From Anniella stebbinsi (lineage: Eukaryota; Chordata; Lepidosauria; Squamata; Anniellidae), in contig JARDYH010000001.1 in assembly GCA_029215795.1 (NCBI GenBank), positions 353,920,154 through 353,984,153 on the forward strand: a stretch of DNA of 64,000 bases. The letters are read 5' to 3'. The position numbers and the translations under genes are program-made. Every line of letters begins with the position of its first letter. Positions within the stretch are counted from its first letter, which is position 1. Under the pieces are notes generated by a model. It ran no database searches and was not told where the DNA came from. It was given only the letters and a program-made list of their open reading frames with translations. Below are positions 9,925-20,772 of the stretch, piece after piece.

Positions 9925-10691
9925 GCCTTGTACCACGTCAGTTTGTACATCTGTCTAGTCCAGTCAACTATTATCAACTCAGACTGGCAGTGTCTCCCCG
10001 GGGTCTCACAGACGGTGGTCTTTTCCATCACTTCCTACTTGATGCTTTCTGGTGTGCGGTTGAATGTGGCACCTTGTGCCTGCAAAGCTTATGCTGAACG
10101 ACTGAACTACAGTCCCTCCCCTAGTGTGGCACAGGAGCCTTGCCCGGGGAGGTGGCTTTGCAGCAGCAGCGACTATAGCACAAGAATCAAGTGCAAATTG
10201 GGCTTGAGAAACCAAAAGTACAATATTCAGTAGTTGCCCTTTCGACTTGAGAGGAGAACTTCAGGAAAGCAGGCATGTTCTTGTATTCTCTGCCAGCAGT
10301 TCATGATATGGGAGAAACACTTACAGGCTGGATATAAGTCAGATGTGGAAAATCTATTTGTTCGTTTGTTTGTTACATTTATATCCTGCCTTTCATCCAA
10401 GGAGCCCAAGCCCCCTCCCCCAAACCCTTTGAACCTGTGGGCACATTTGGGAATTTGAGAAATGGTATGGACATCACCACAAAATAGCTCCCATGGAGGA
10501 TGTGGCTAGTCGCATAATGGCTGCCATGGGGTACTGGCTAATCGAGAGGAGTGAGGAGAATAGGCTAGAAACTGGGTGCAGGGAGAGGTTAGAGATTGTG
10601 ACAGAGGGGGAAAGTGGAAATAATTGTGTCATGGCCTGCCCATTTTTCTTCAGTCCTCACAGGCCTTTCTTCTTTGTTCTCTCTTCCCTCC
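9925..10691. other. non-coding DNA with a short LINE 3' tail
   Basis: A short T-rich run followed by TACATTTATATCCTGCCTTTC at about 10,358-10,402 looks like the reverse-oriented 3' end of a LINE or SINE. The remainder has no recognisable feature. Confidence 0.35.
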
Positions 10692-10978
10692 TAGGCTGAC
10701 CATATGGAAAGGAGGACAGGGCTCCTGTATCTTTAACAGTTGCATAGAAAAGGGAATTTCAGCAGGTGTCATTTGTATGCATGCAGCACCTGGGGAAAAT
10801 CCTCTTCATCACAACAGTTAAAGCTGCAGGAGCCCTGCCTATCACGACCAGATACAAAAGAGGGCAGGGCTCCTGCAGCTTTAACTGTTGTGATGAAGAG
10901 GGAATTTCCCCTGGTGCTGCATGCATACAAATGACACCTGCTGAAATTCCCTTTTGTATACAACTGTTAAAGATACAT
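10692..10978. mobile_element. fold-back MITE, copy B (right end lost)
   Basis: It begins TAGGCTGACCATATGGAAAG and follows the same palindromic plan as copy A, including the central motif CACGACCAGATACAAAAG. The right arm stops after ACTGTTAAAGATACAT, so the last ~40 bp matching the left terminus are missing and no flanking duplication can be scored. Confidence 0.8.
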
Positions 10979-11438
10979 ATAAAAAAGATACGTAACAAAA
11001 AAAAAATGCACAACTGTTGTGATGTTTGCTTTGGCAATGGTTTGTATCTGAAGGCAGAGGAAATTCAAGGGTGTGTTTTTACCAAAGGTGTTATCTTGTC
11101 TCATGCTGGATCCCTGCCCTTTTTGTGTTAGTATAATCATGGCATATATTAAAGGTAAACTGAAATAAAGAGTAAAGATATTTCTCTATATTATTCACAA
11201 GGGCTGCTATCTGAAGTATGATTATACATATCTAATTCCTTTTGGAGTTAGTAGAATTTAAGTATGCCTCACTGAGATCAGGATCACAGCCTTATTATCG
11301 TTCACATTTACTAGCTGCCCTGCAGAATTTGGTATTAAAATATATTAAACTATTACAAAAGCTGCCATTGAGGGGCAGCAACAAGCTTCTCATGATAACT
11401 TTCAAGGAGAAGAAAAGTGTACATGCATATTATATAGG
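10979..11438. other. non-coding DNA between MITE copies
   Basis: AT-rich with an A-run at 10,999-11,008. Nothing recognised. Confidence 0.35.
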
Positions 11439-11757
11439 TAGGGTGACCAGATAAAATCCAGGTCAGAGCTCATGTAACTTTAACAGTTGTAGAGAAAAGG
11501 GAATTTCAGCCAGTGTCATTTGTATGCAATTAGTTCCTGGTGAAATTCCATCTTCATCACAACAGTTAAAGTTGCAGGCACTATACTAGAGTGACCATAC
11601 ACGAAAGAAGGCAGGGCGCCTGCAACTTTAACAGTTGTGATGAAGAGGGAATTTCACCAGGAACTAATTGCATACAAATGACACTGGCTGAAATTCCCTT
11701 TTTTCTACAACTGTTAAAGTTACATGAGCCCTGACCTGGATTTTATCTGGTCACCCA
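11439..11757. mobile_element. fold-back MITE, copy C
   Basis: It begins TAGGGTGACCAGATAAAATC and ends GGATTTTATCTGGTCACCCA. It is flanked by the 7-bp direct repeat ATATAGG (11,432-11,438 and 11,758-11,764). Arms and loop match copy A closely. It is the third member within 2.2 kb. Confidence 0.85.
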
Positions 11758-12284
11758 ATATAGGCAAACAATTGTCTCCAACGTAAAAGCACCATGATTA
11801 CAAGGTAGCTGTATTTGTTCTGTGGAAAGCTGTTCGCAGGAGGAAGATTATACAACTGGTCTCAGAGTCTTTGGGATTGACTACAGGATCCTTCCCCTTT
11901 GATTGGGCCTGAGCTATAGAACTGGAAGCAGTAATGAATTCAGCTAATGCCATGGCATTAATACTAGAGATTAAAACACTGGTTTGGCCTTAATGTACAG
12001 GGATTTAAAGACAGCCAAGGGAATAGTTCCCTTATGTTGTGTTTAAACCTGCAGGAGGGTAGATTTCAGAACAGGGCATTTTCTACAGATGAAAGCTGAG
12101 AACAGGAACTAACTTTGTGCCTTCTTGCTAGTTTTAACTTGGTCATTGAGAAGTATCAAAGGATGCATTTGTTGTGATGGGCAGCAGAACTGCAGATGCA
12201 CTTCAAGGTAGATAAGTATAAACTGGAACACATTGGGACGAAATAAAAAGCCCTAACTTCACATAATACACTGAGGGGGCCTTT
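11758..12284. other. non-coding DNA, nothing recognised
   Basis: No repeat ends or ORFs of note between MITE copy C and the Tc1 terminus. Confidence 0.35.
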
Positions 12285-12353
12285 CAGTGGTGTGAAAAAG
12301 GTTGTAAACCCCTTAGGATTGTCACATACTTCCAGCCTAAAATGCTATTAGAT

Positions 12354-12632
12354 TAGGCTGACCAGATAAAAGCCAGGTCAGGGCTCATGTAACTTTAATA
12401 GTTGTAGAGAAAAGGGAATTTCAGCCAGTGTCATTTGTATGCAATTAGTTCCTGGTGATATTCCCTCTTCATCACAACAGTCAAGTATAGTGCCTGCAAC
12501 TTTAACTGTTGTGATGAAGAGGGAATTTCACCAGGAACTAATTGCATACAAATGATACTGGCTAAAATTCCCTTTTCTCTACAACTGTTAAAGTTACATG
12601 AGCCCTGACCTGGATTTTATCTGGTCACCCTA
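12354..12632. mobile_element. fold-back MITE, copy D, nested in Tc1
   Basis: It begins TAGGCTGACCAGATAAAAGC and ends TTTTATCTGGTCACCCTA. It is 279 bp and lacks most of the central loop of copies A, C and E, so it is a shorter variant or internal deletion. It sits about 70 bp inside the Tc1 left terminus and so inserted after the Tc1. The flanks (ATTAGAT and TTAATTA) give no convincing duplication. Confidence 0.8.
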
Positions 12633-12883
12633 TTAATTATATCTTAATCTAAACCCATAATCCTTGATAAAGAACAATGGATAACCTGATTAAACAAATG
12701 ACACGCAGGCATGGTTCTTTCCCAACATTTATTTATTAACAACTGATTCAACAGTCAATATCTATGTGTGAAAAAGTATGTGAACCTTGAGATTCAGTAC
12801 GGCACCCCCTTGAACAACAGTGACTTCCAAGTATGCATTTCGTTTAGCTGTTGGGTCAGTCTCTCACCTCAGTTTTGAGGAAT

Positions 12884-13177
12884 TTAGGCCGATTCCTTCT
12901 TACAGAACTGCTTCAACTCTGTGATATTTGAGGGCCTCCTTGAATGAACAGCTCCCTTCAGGTCCTGCCACAATATTTCAATGGGGTTTAGGTTCAGACT
13001 TTGACTAGGCCATTTTAAAATACAGAATTTCTTCTTCCGCAGCCATTCTTTTGTAGATCTGCTTGTAAGTTTAGGATCATCGTCTTGTTGCATGACCCAC
13101 TTTCGGTTCAGCTTCAGCTCACGGATGGATGACCTGACATTCTCTTCCAGAATCTTCTGATACACTGAAGAATTCAT
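12884..13177 (-). pseudogene. Tc1-like transposase, C-terminal catalytic part
   Basis: This 97-codon piece contains QQDDDPKLTS and PSQSLNLNPIEILW. These are the second catalytic Asp (D32) and catalytic Glu (E67) of the DD34E triad, with exactly 34 residues between them as in Tc1 transposases. The His that normally follows DPK is Leu here, and the fragment ends in a stop soon after the family-typical PSNITELKQFCK motif. The protein would cut and paste the transposon at TA sites. The N-terminal parts lie in other frames at 13,474-13,853, so it is a broken gene. Confidence 0.85.
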
Positions 13178-13473
13178 GGTTGTGTCAATGATAGCAAGCT
13201 ATCCAGGTCCTGAGGCAGTAAAGCAGGCCCAAACCAGGTTCTTCTGTTCGCCCACAGTGTTTATTATTCACCAAAGATAATGTTTCTCATTGAAGCTGAA
13301 AAGTTCTACCTTTGACTCATTTGTCCAGAGAGTATTGTTCCATAGTGTTGGGGATCATCTATGGGATCTTTAGCGAACTTCAGACAACCAGCAATATTCT
13401 TTTTATAGAGCAGTGATTGTCTCCTGGCTATCCTCCCATGAACACCATTCTTGTTCAGGCTTTTTCTGATCAT

Positions 13474-13853
13474 TTAGTCATGAACACTCGCATTAGCCAA
13501 GGTGAGAGTGACCTGCAGATCCTTGGATGTTACTCTGGGGTTCTTTTTGACTTCCTGGATGATGCACTGGTTTGTGCTTGGAGAGATTTTGGTAGGACAA
13601 TATCTCCTGGGTAGAGTGACTGTGGACTTGAACCTTCTCCATTTGCAGACTATCTGTCTGACAGTAGATTGGTAAAGCCCCAAACCCTTAGAAATTGTTT
13701 TGTAACCATTTCTAGATAGATGAACAGCAATAACTGCTTTTTTGAGGTCTTCAGAGAGGTCTTTTGATCATGGCATGATGTGTTTCCACATAACCATATG
13801 GGGAAGACCAAACTCACAAAGTTTTTTATCCTTTTATAGCCTCCTAAACTCAC
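13474..13853 (-). pseudogene. Tc1-like transposase, N-terminal DNA-binding part
   Basis: Minus-strand translation in two overlapping frames gives the helix-turn-helix region of a Tc1 transposase. MGLYQSTVRQIVCKWRRF and PRRYCPTKISP lie in 13,474-13,683. The preceding N-terminal residues are in the frame of 13,650-13,853, where an HDQKTSLKTSKKQ remnant is visible. This region would bind the terminal inverted repeats. The frameshift between pieces and the stops before the catalytic part show it is inactive. Confidence 0.75.
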
Positions 13854-14102
13854 CCCTAAAGAAGATCTACCTTATTATGAAATACCTGATTCTAATTATT
13901 CCCTTTAATTGAGCTGATGCAGCTAGGGGTTCACTCACTTTTGCATGTACCCAGATTCTTAAGTACTCGTTTGCCTAATTTATACATCATTTTATTTCAC
14001 AAGATACGGAATTGGTTAATATAAATGCTATCAGATATTTAGGACAGGATTGGTTTTGATTCATGAAGGCTATCAGGGTTTACAAACTTTTCCTCACCAC
14101 TG

Positions 14103-14509
14103 GAAATTGGCTGCAATTTTCCAAGAATGAGTCTTAGTGCAAAATACTATGGCAAAAACGCAAATTCAATTTTAGGAATTCTTAAGAAAAGGATTGAAAA
14201 TCATTACAAGTACATATTAGCACAATTAATGTACATGATATTTCATAAAGTAACAAAAGTTTTTTTAAAAAAATAGTTTATATTCTACCTTTTTGCACAG
14301 CGGTGCCCAAGCGTGATAACAATACATATGAATATACAACATGAAACAATAAAACATATAATAATACATATTAATAATATGAATATACAACATGAAACAA
14401 TAATATAAAATATAAAATAATATTTAAAGCAGGCAGGCAAAAAGCAGATCACTCTTAGCTTGAGGCAACCAGTTGAAGCCCTTCTCTGAACTCCCCCACA
14501 ATCTGAGAT
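14103..14509. other. AT-rich DNA with a LINE 3'-like tract
   Basis: Positions 14,260-14,420 (TTTATATTCTACCTTTTTGC followed by AAAACAATA-type runs) look like the reverse-oriented 3' end of a LINE. There is no coding sequence. Confidence 0.35.
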
Positions 14510-14925
14510 ACTGAAGGGTGGTCATGAGAGGAAGGGCCTTTTCAGCAGTGGTCCCCCTAGTTGCAGAATTCTCTCCCTTGAGGGGCTTGCCTGATGCCTG
14601 CCTTAATGTCTCTTTGACATTAAGCAAAGACCTTATTTTCAATTTAATGTTTAATATCTTAATGTCTGCATTATGCTGTGGTTTTAGCATGGATTTTAGC
14701 TCTGTGAGGATTATTTCCTGTAGCTCTGAGTATTAGTTTATTGCTGAAATTGTTTTAATCTCTTCTTTGCTGTGATGCTTTTATTTTATAAGGTTTTATA
14801 TGCTGCTTATGGACTTTGTGTTTTACTGGAACTGGGATTTTAATTCGTTTTAATCTGTATGTTGCCCAGAAAGCATTTGTTACTGGTTGACTGATAAATG
14901 GAACAAATGAATGAATGAATGAAGC
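14510..14925 (+). mobile_element. LINE 3' end (L2/CR1-related), + orientation
   Basis: The sequence GAGAGGAAGGGCCTTTTCAG through CTCTCCCTTGAGGGG resembles the C-terminal coding and 3' UTR region of the L2 at 32,095-33,275. It ends with GTTGCCCAGAAAGCATTTG and an (AATG)n tail at 14,905-14,922. 5' truncated; no intact ORF. Confidence 0.55.
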
Positions 14926-15503
14926 AGCCAATTAAAAATAGCAACAGTAGGTAAAGCAGATCAGTTGTCCTTTCACAAAACTGTTTTGCAACCACAGTTG
15001 GAATACTGTGCACTGTTCTGGTCACAGACCTAAAAAAGAATATCATAGAATCGTAAAAGTTGCAGAAAAGGGCAACCAAAATGATCAAGACACTGGAGTA
15101 ACTCCCCCATGAGGAAAGGTTACAATGTCTTGGACTGTTTAGCTTAGAGAAAAGGTGAATAAATGAAGACATTATAGAAGTGTACAAAATTATGAAAGGT
15201 GAGGAGAAAGTGGATAGGGAGATATTTGGACCTGTCTCTCATAACACTAGAACCTGGTGTTATCCCATGAAGCTGTTTGGTGGGAGATTCAGGAGAGATA
15301 AAAGGAAGGGATTCTTCACACCGCACATAGTTGAATGATAGAATTTGCTATCACAATATGAGTGATGGCCACCAATTTGGATGGCTTTAAAAGAGGGTTG
15401 GACAAATTCATGGGGGGAAGGTAAGGCTTTCATCACTACTAGTCATGAGGGCTATTATTTACTACCTCCAGTATCGGAGGCAATATGACTATGTATACCA
15501 GTT

Positions 15504-15974
15504 CCCAAATATAGGAGGGCCTTTACGCTAGCCAGGTTTAATGTTCTCCCGTCTAGGGTATTGGAGGGCCGCTACAAGGGAATTCCTTGGCACAACAGAT
15601 GCTGCCCCTGCAATGACACCGAGGTCGAATCTATAATACATGTTTTATTTTTTTGTAGGTTTTACCATTCGGCCAGGGTAGACTTAATTTGGCCAATTAC
15701 ACAGTCCCTCCCAGGGCGTTCCTCTGAGGCCCTAACAAGTATTTTGCTCCAGGGTACAAATAAGCGAATAACGGAACAGGTAGCTAAGTTTCTGAATCTG
15801 GCTATTCGAACCAGATCATTAGCGGACGATTAATTTTAACACTCACTATTTATAGTATTTATTTGTAGATTTATAGTCCCTTTTATATCAGCTAAGTTGC
15901 AATCATCATGACTGTATGTTATATTGTTTTGTCTTTGGTCTATTGACTGTAAATAAAGGTTGATTGATTGATTG
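15504..15974 (+). mobile_element. 5'-truncated non-LTR retrotransposon with (TGAT)n tail
   Basis: The 471-bp insert is bounded by the exact 9-bp direct repeat ATACCAGTT (15,495-15,503 and 15,975-15,983). It ends in a (TGAT)n tail and carries the C-terminal codons of an ORF on the + strand. It interrupts a CR1 3' UTR, so it is younger than that CR1. A tetranucleotide tail plus target duplication is the expected outcome of target-primed reverse transcription. Confidence 0.85.
15561..15833 (+). pseudogene. LINE ORF C-terminal zinc-binding-like domain
   Basis: The 90-codon frame starts MEGRYKGIPWHNRCCPCNDT and ends before the LINE 3' UTR. C-x2-C, then H nine to ten residues on, then x4-C (CCPC...IIHVLFFC) is the cysteine-histidine cluster found near the C-terminus of several non-LTR retrotransposon proteins. 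Open codons continue upstream of the ATG to the insertion edge, so the ATG is not a real start. The clade is not assigned; it is not the same family as the CR1 it interrupts. Confidence 0.65.
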
Positions 15975-16120
15975 ATACCAGTTGCTGGGAACATGAGTGG
16001 AAGGGTGTTAGCGCACGTATGTTCTGCTTGCAAGCTTCCTGTAGCCAGTTGGTTGGCCACTGAGTGAACAGAATGCTGGATTGGTTGGTCTGATCCAGCA
16101 TGGCTCTTTTTATGTTCTTA

Positions 16121-17504
16121 AGTATATATTGAGAAAGTAAGAAGCAATTAATGTTTTAATCACTTTTTAGTTGGACATCCTGACTATAGGCATGATAGAG
16201 AAGATAAAAGCATTTTAAGAGATAACCAGTCTTTGCTGTAGTTTTGAATATTTCCCCAGTTTGGTCACAAGGCCTCCATTTCCTCCCACCGTGTTTACAA
16301 TATTTCCAAAACAGCTTCAAGGAAGAAGGGTCTCTGTTCACCACCCACCTTGCTTCCAACAGTAATGGGAACTGGTTAAGGGGCCTCTGACGCAGATATT
16401 GATATGTACATAAGTTGATGTGGGAGGAGATGGTCCTTGAGGTACCTCAGTCTTACAACATGGTGTCATTTAATGTTACTAGTCTTCCTAGATCTCCAAG
16501 GATATCCTCTCTGCTAATCTCCTTTGACGTTGTCTAAAAACAGATTGGTAATATATTGAAAGGGAAGAGATAGATGTACACCTGCTCTATTCAAACAACC
16601 TCCATAATAAGGCTTATTTAAAATCTCATCTCAATTCATCAAGTGTTGCAGGAAGACTAAAATCCTTGGGATCTGAATAACAAAACTTTTGCACAAGTCC
16701 ACACTTGGGCGATTTGACAGTTCTCCTCACAAAATTCCTTTCTACAAAACTTAGTCCAATGGAGTAATGAATACTGCTGACAGTCATTGACATGACCATC
16801 TCCTCTATGTGAAGAAAGAACTCTGAATATTATATGATTTCTAAAAAGATATTTGACGTTCTTGGATTAAAATGCATGACTGGCCACCAAATCTGATATG
16901 CTGTGATTGAACTTGATGTCTGACACTGTTAAAGCCCCTGTAGTGTTTTGAAAAATGCTAAAACTAGGATACTAAAAAGACAATGATGGCTTAGATGTGC
17001 TTCCAAATAATAATCTCTTAATATGAGAAATAAATGTATATTTATTATTTATTTAAGATATTTATATATACTGAAAATGAACAGGGCTTTTTTTTTTTTT
17101 TTTGCTGGGTAGTATAAGTTGGAGAAGATTCATGAAAGTGAAGCATCTTTCAGACCTCACTTAGGGTGATGTTCTACATTACTGACAACCACTAAAGGGA
17201 GGGTTTTGATTATGGAGCACTCCATCTATCCTAAACTGGCCAGGCAGGAGTAGCAGAGGCATTTCGAGTGAGATGGGTCTGTGAACTCATCTAGCTCACC
17301 TAACTGGCTGTGGGTGAGGTCTGGAACTAAAAGGTCCGAGGATTCAGCAAATCCGTGTCCTCGCTCCTCCCCACCCACGTTTCCTCCCCTCCCAAGAATA
17401 TCAAGAGAGGAAGCCACAACACAGCTTTCTGTGGCAGCTGGGAGGGTTGGGGTGGAAGTCCGAATGGGGATTCCCCCCCCCCCCGAGATTAGAGCTCTGT
17501 CTAT
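16121..17504. other. non-coding DNA, nothing recognised
   Basis: AT-rich sequence with a T-run at 17,086-17,102. No repeat ends, exon-like ORF or RNA gene are evident. Confidence 0.35.
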
Positions 17505-17840
17505 GTTAAGAGTGAGCAAACTCAGGATTGTGGGCCTAATCTGACCCTCCTGTGGTCTCAATCCAGCTCTCTGAGTTTGGCCACACCCCCTTTCCTCTGA
17601 CAGGCAATCATTTGGTGATTTTCCAGCTTTTACACAGCCCCCCCCCCCAATCATTCTAAAAGGTTGAAATCTCTCTCCTGACAGTAAGAGCTTTAAGCAA
17701 AAGATGCTGGTCTTTTGTCCTTGTCCTGGTTGCCTTTGGCCATGTCCACCATTGGAAATCAACCCTGAGAACTTCTCTGAAATTAAATTTCACCCTTGGG
17801 CTGAAAGAGGTTTCTCACCTCTCATCTATGTCCTCAGAGG
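17505..17840. repeat. hAT-like non-autonomous element, copy 1
   Basis: The left end AAGAGTGAGCAAACTCAGGA is an imperfect reverse complement of the right end GAGGTTTCTCACCTCTC. Shared internal blocks with 50,870-51,170 include ATTCTAAAAGGTTGAAA / ATTCTAAAAGGTAACTTT, GAGCTTTAAGC and TGGCCATG. A C-run lies at 17,639-17,649. Confidence 0.6.
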
Positions 17841-18871
17841 GATACACCCTAGTGTCCTATGTCCCATCACACAATGTCTAGGGGCCCATAGGATTGCTTT
17901 CTTAGACCCTGTGAAAATATATAGGTTTTATCCAGAGAAATGTACTGTATGTGGAAGCATTCTGGCAGAATGTGACTTTCCTACCCTCCTCAAATACATC
18001 TGTAAGGCATCAGGTTGGGGAAGACTGGTATAACCTTTAAAAAACAAAACAAAACATCCTACTTACACTTTACGTCTTCTATCCAATAGAAATGGCATGT
18101 GTTTTTATAGAGAAATTTAATAATAAATTTAATGTAATTATTATTATTAATAATAATAATAATAATAATAAACCTGAAATTTCACCAGGATTGCATATAA
18201 CTGTGGCTGTCCCAATTAACCATTTGGAAATAGCAAATGCATAACTGGAACTGTAGGTTAACCATGGATGTGGGTTACCCATTACAATAAGCATTACTGG
18301 TAATTTCCCTCAATTTGATCTGTATGAATCAAATATTCCCCATTTGAATTTTGAATGAAGTGGGTTGAGGATGCTGCAGTTAAGCTTGAATTCCCTGCAG
18401 CAAGAGCAAAGAAATATGATTGAATTGGAACTCTGTTCTCCATATGTCACCTGGAGCTTTTGATTACTCGTGCCCTAAATATGGCATAATGCATTTGGCT
18501 AGGAGGTTCATACCTCTAGGTTTATATATTTTGAAGGCAGAACATCTGTCCATAGAACAGAAACAGAGCAATACAACAGATAGGGAGAATGTGCTTGCCA
18601 AGTAAGTGTATGGGAGGGAAATCTTAGTTTTATTTTCTTTCTTTGAACAATAGTGATGATGAACTCATTTGCTCCAACTGTTCCTTTTTACCAGGAGCAG
18701 GTCTGATTTTTGGTACCCATTCTAGATAAGTCACTGTCTCTATTTTTGTCTGTTGAGGAGAGCTTACTAGTTATTAGTGTGAATTGCCTGAGTCATCATT
18801 CCGCAAGGTTTAGCTCCCGCTCTAGGGTGTCTAGAACTTAAGTGTCTGTGTGGAGATGAAATGCCTGCTAC
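17841..18871. other. non-coding DNA with an ATT microsatellite
   Basis: An (ATT/AAT)n tract spans about 18,128-18,172. Nothing else is recognised. Confidence 0.4.
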
Positions 18872-19177
18872 AGGAAGAGCTGTGGCTCAGTGGTAGAGCA
18901 CCTACTTTGCATGCAGAAAGTCCCAGGTTCAATCTCCAGGTAAGGCTGGAAAGAATCATGTTGAAACTTTAGAGAGCTGCTGCCTATCAGTGTAAATTAG
19001 CCTTCCCCAACCTGATGCCCTCCAGATGTTTTGGAGTACAACTCCAAGCATTCCTACCATTGTCCATGCTGGCAGGGGCTGATGGGCTCCAGGTTGGGGA
19101 AGGCTGGTGTATGTAATAATGAGCTAGATGGACCAATAGTCTGGCTCAATGTAAGACAGCTCTATATGTTCCTAACA
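18872..19177 (+). repeat. tRNA-derived SINE split by a MITE
   Basis: A tRNA-like head carries a pol III A box (GTGGCTCAGTGGTAGAGCA) and B box (GGTTCAATCTC). The body is AGAGCTGCTGCCTATCAGTG, and it resumes after the insertion as GAGCTAGATGGACCAATAGT with the end TATGTTCCTAA. It matches the SINE at 24,953. It is a retroposon, not a functional tRNA gene, because it lacks a cloverleaf 3' half. Confidence 0.8.
18998..19106. repeat. CCTTCCCCAACC-type MITE inside the SINE
   Basis: Ends are TAGCCTTCCCCAACCTG and CAGGTTGGGGAAGGCTG. The flanking octamers GTGTAAAT and GTGTATGT match at six of eight positions, a plausible decayed 8-bp duplication as made by hAT transposases. It separates the two halves of the SINE cleanly. 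Confidence 0.7.
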
Positions 19178-19694
19178 CATGCTTGTGAACTCTTAAGGCA
19201 TCATGCAATGCCCAGCAGACCATTCCACACATTTCAGTTGCTAAATTTATTTATTAATTGATTGTTACACTTATTTATTGCATTAATTAAAATGCGTTTA
19301 AATTGTATTTTGAATTATCAGCAACGTATTGTAGGACAGCTGTTTTTCTCATGTATATCTTTAACCCAAACGGTAGATACTCTCGACTTCAACTGGCCGA
19401 ATAGAGCCTTCAGCAGAAAGTTTTCAGGAATGGGTTGAAGCAGTGAAATGTGGGAGGTATGTGAAATAATCCTGAGCACTTAGTATTAATTTTGACTCCT
19501 TGCCATTTAAAAAAATAGTGAAAATAGTTGTAGTTGTATTTCAGTCATGTATTTAAGCACTCGCCTGGTAGCTATAGACAACAAGGAATTGCATGTTGGC
19601 GAGTGAGTGGATGTGGGATGGAGCACTACAGCTTTCCTTTGTGCTCAGCATAGGACCCAAGTGGTCCGCCAGAGGAGGAATGGAGAGCTCTGCC
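19178..19694. other. non-coding DNA, nothing recognised
   Basis: AT-rich sequence leading to the 5' flank of the solo LTR. Confidence 0.35.
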
Positions 19695-20772
19695 TGTTGG
19701 GTGACAATTCACTAAGCGGGCTTAGTGAATTGTACACTGAAGGTTTAGAAATTGTTTTGAGAAGCATTTGTCTCTGCTTCTCTGCTTATCTCAAACTATC
19801 GGCCGAAGCCTTGAGTTCTGTGAGAATGAAAGATTGTTTAAGGAAGGTGGGGGCTCTCTTGCTCACACTGTGGCGTCATCAAGAAGAGGTTGAACCGTGC
19901 CGCCCTGTTGGCACAGGAGTTTAGATTACAGGCCTGAAGCCCTGTCTGTCAAAGTAAGGTAGAATTAGCCAGCCTCCATCCTATATTAGCTACGTCCTAA
20001 GAGTAATTCCTTTGCCAGGAATTATCTCGTCTAACCTCTTGCTGCTTGTGTGCTGCTCTGCTGCTGCTGTGAGTTTCTATCTGATTTGGAATTGTGTGAT
20101 GCACTCTGTACATGTTCTGTTGCTATTTGGACATGAACTCTGCCATGAAAAGTGCGCTGTGGCTTTTCATAGATTTGGTCTTGAGATTACTGTTCTGGAT
20201 TTCGTGTTCTATAGCCTGCTGTTTCTCTGCATGGAGCCAAAGTTACAGGCACAGAGAAGATAGAGGCTGATCGTTGCTGTTCTGAAACTCGTGTGTGTGT
20301 GGGACCTGCGAGAGGACCTTTCCTCAGTGCTAAAGCAACAAGATTTGGGAAGGGTCCCTAGGTCACAAAGGTTCATTCCCTGGCATCTGGCTTCCGTGGT
20401 CAGCTCAGCGTTCCCTGACAGGCTGAGTGAGGATTTAGTTGCCAGATGACCGATGTTCTACTGTCAGGAGGCCTGATCCTAGAGTCTCTCTTTGTTTCCA
20501 GAGGACTCAGCGCAGCGTGGCCGCTCCTGATCTCTGGGTACTGGGACTAACTCTAAATGTCATTCCCTGAGTGTGTGCTGTTCGCATTAAGATGTTCTAC
20601 CTGAAAGCTGTCTGGTCCGTCTTCAGCTTCAAGTGTGTGTTTGCAGAAATGAAACCGTCATGCTTTGAATTCTGTGTGATTTACAAATAAAAGAAATCTC
20701 ACTGTTATTGTTGTGTGTCAGTGTGCCTAAAGTCGTGAGCAGAAGCTTGGAGAGTTAGCAGGAGTTACGACA
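19695..20772 (+). mobile_element. solo LTR 1 (1078 bp)
   Basis: The segment starts TGTTG and ends CGACA (short near-inverted ends of TG...CA type). It is flanked by the exact 5-bp direct repeat CTGCC (19,690-19,694 and 20,773-20,777). A polyadenylation signal (AATAAA) near 20,686, ~85 bp before the end, sets the + orientation. A 14-bp perfect inverted repeat with a 2-nt loop sits just inside the 5' end (19,704-19,733). No internal gag or pol sequence adjoins it, so it is a solo LTR left by recombination. Gypsy-type or class II endogenous retroviral origin would fit the 5-bp duplication; the family is not determined. Confidence 0.85.

Larger units (their letters stand above)
12285..14102 (-). 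mobile_element. decayed Tc1-like DNA transposon
   Basis: The left end reads CAGTGGTGTGAAAAAGGTTG and the right end is its imperfect reverse complement (TTTACAAACTTTTCCTCACC ACTG). Between them the minus strand encodes pieces of a Tc1 transposase. The element is 1818 bp, or about 1.54 kb without the nested MITE at 12,354-12,632, matching the usual Tc1 size. Flanking TA dinucleotides are not clearly preserved. Confidence 0.85.
14987..16120 (+). mobile_element. CR1 LINE 3' end, interrupted by another LINE
   Basis: On the + strand this runs from a decayed ORF2 C-terminus (GGAATACTGTGCACTGTTCT, GGTTACAATGTCTTGGACTG) into the CR1 3' UTR (GATGGCCACCAATTTGGATG, TACCTCCAGTATCGGAGGCA). After the insertion at 15,504-15,974 it resumes with TTGGTTGGCCACTGAGTGAA and ends TGGCTCTTTTTATGTTCTTA. 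Multiple stops show the ORF is dead. Confidence 0.8.

Noticed and set aside
17226..17762. 178-codon minus-strand ORF
   Set aside because: It runs through a hAT-like repeat and C/G homopolymers with no domain. It is a by-product of low stop density.
18880..18945. Functional tRNA gene
   Set aside because: A and B boxes are present here and at 24,962, but the cloverleaf 3' half is replaced by a SINE body, so these are tRNA-derived SINEs.
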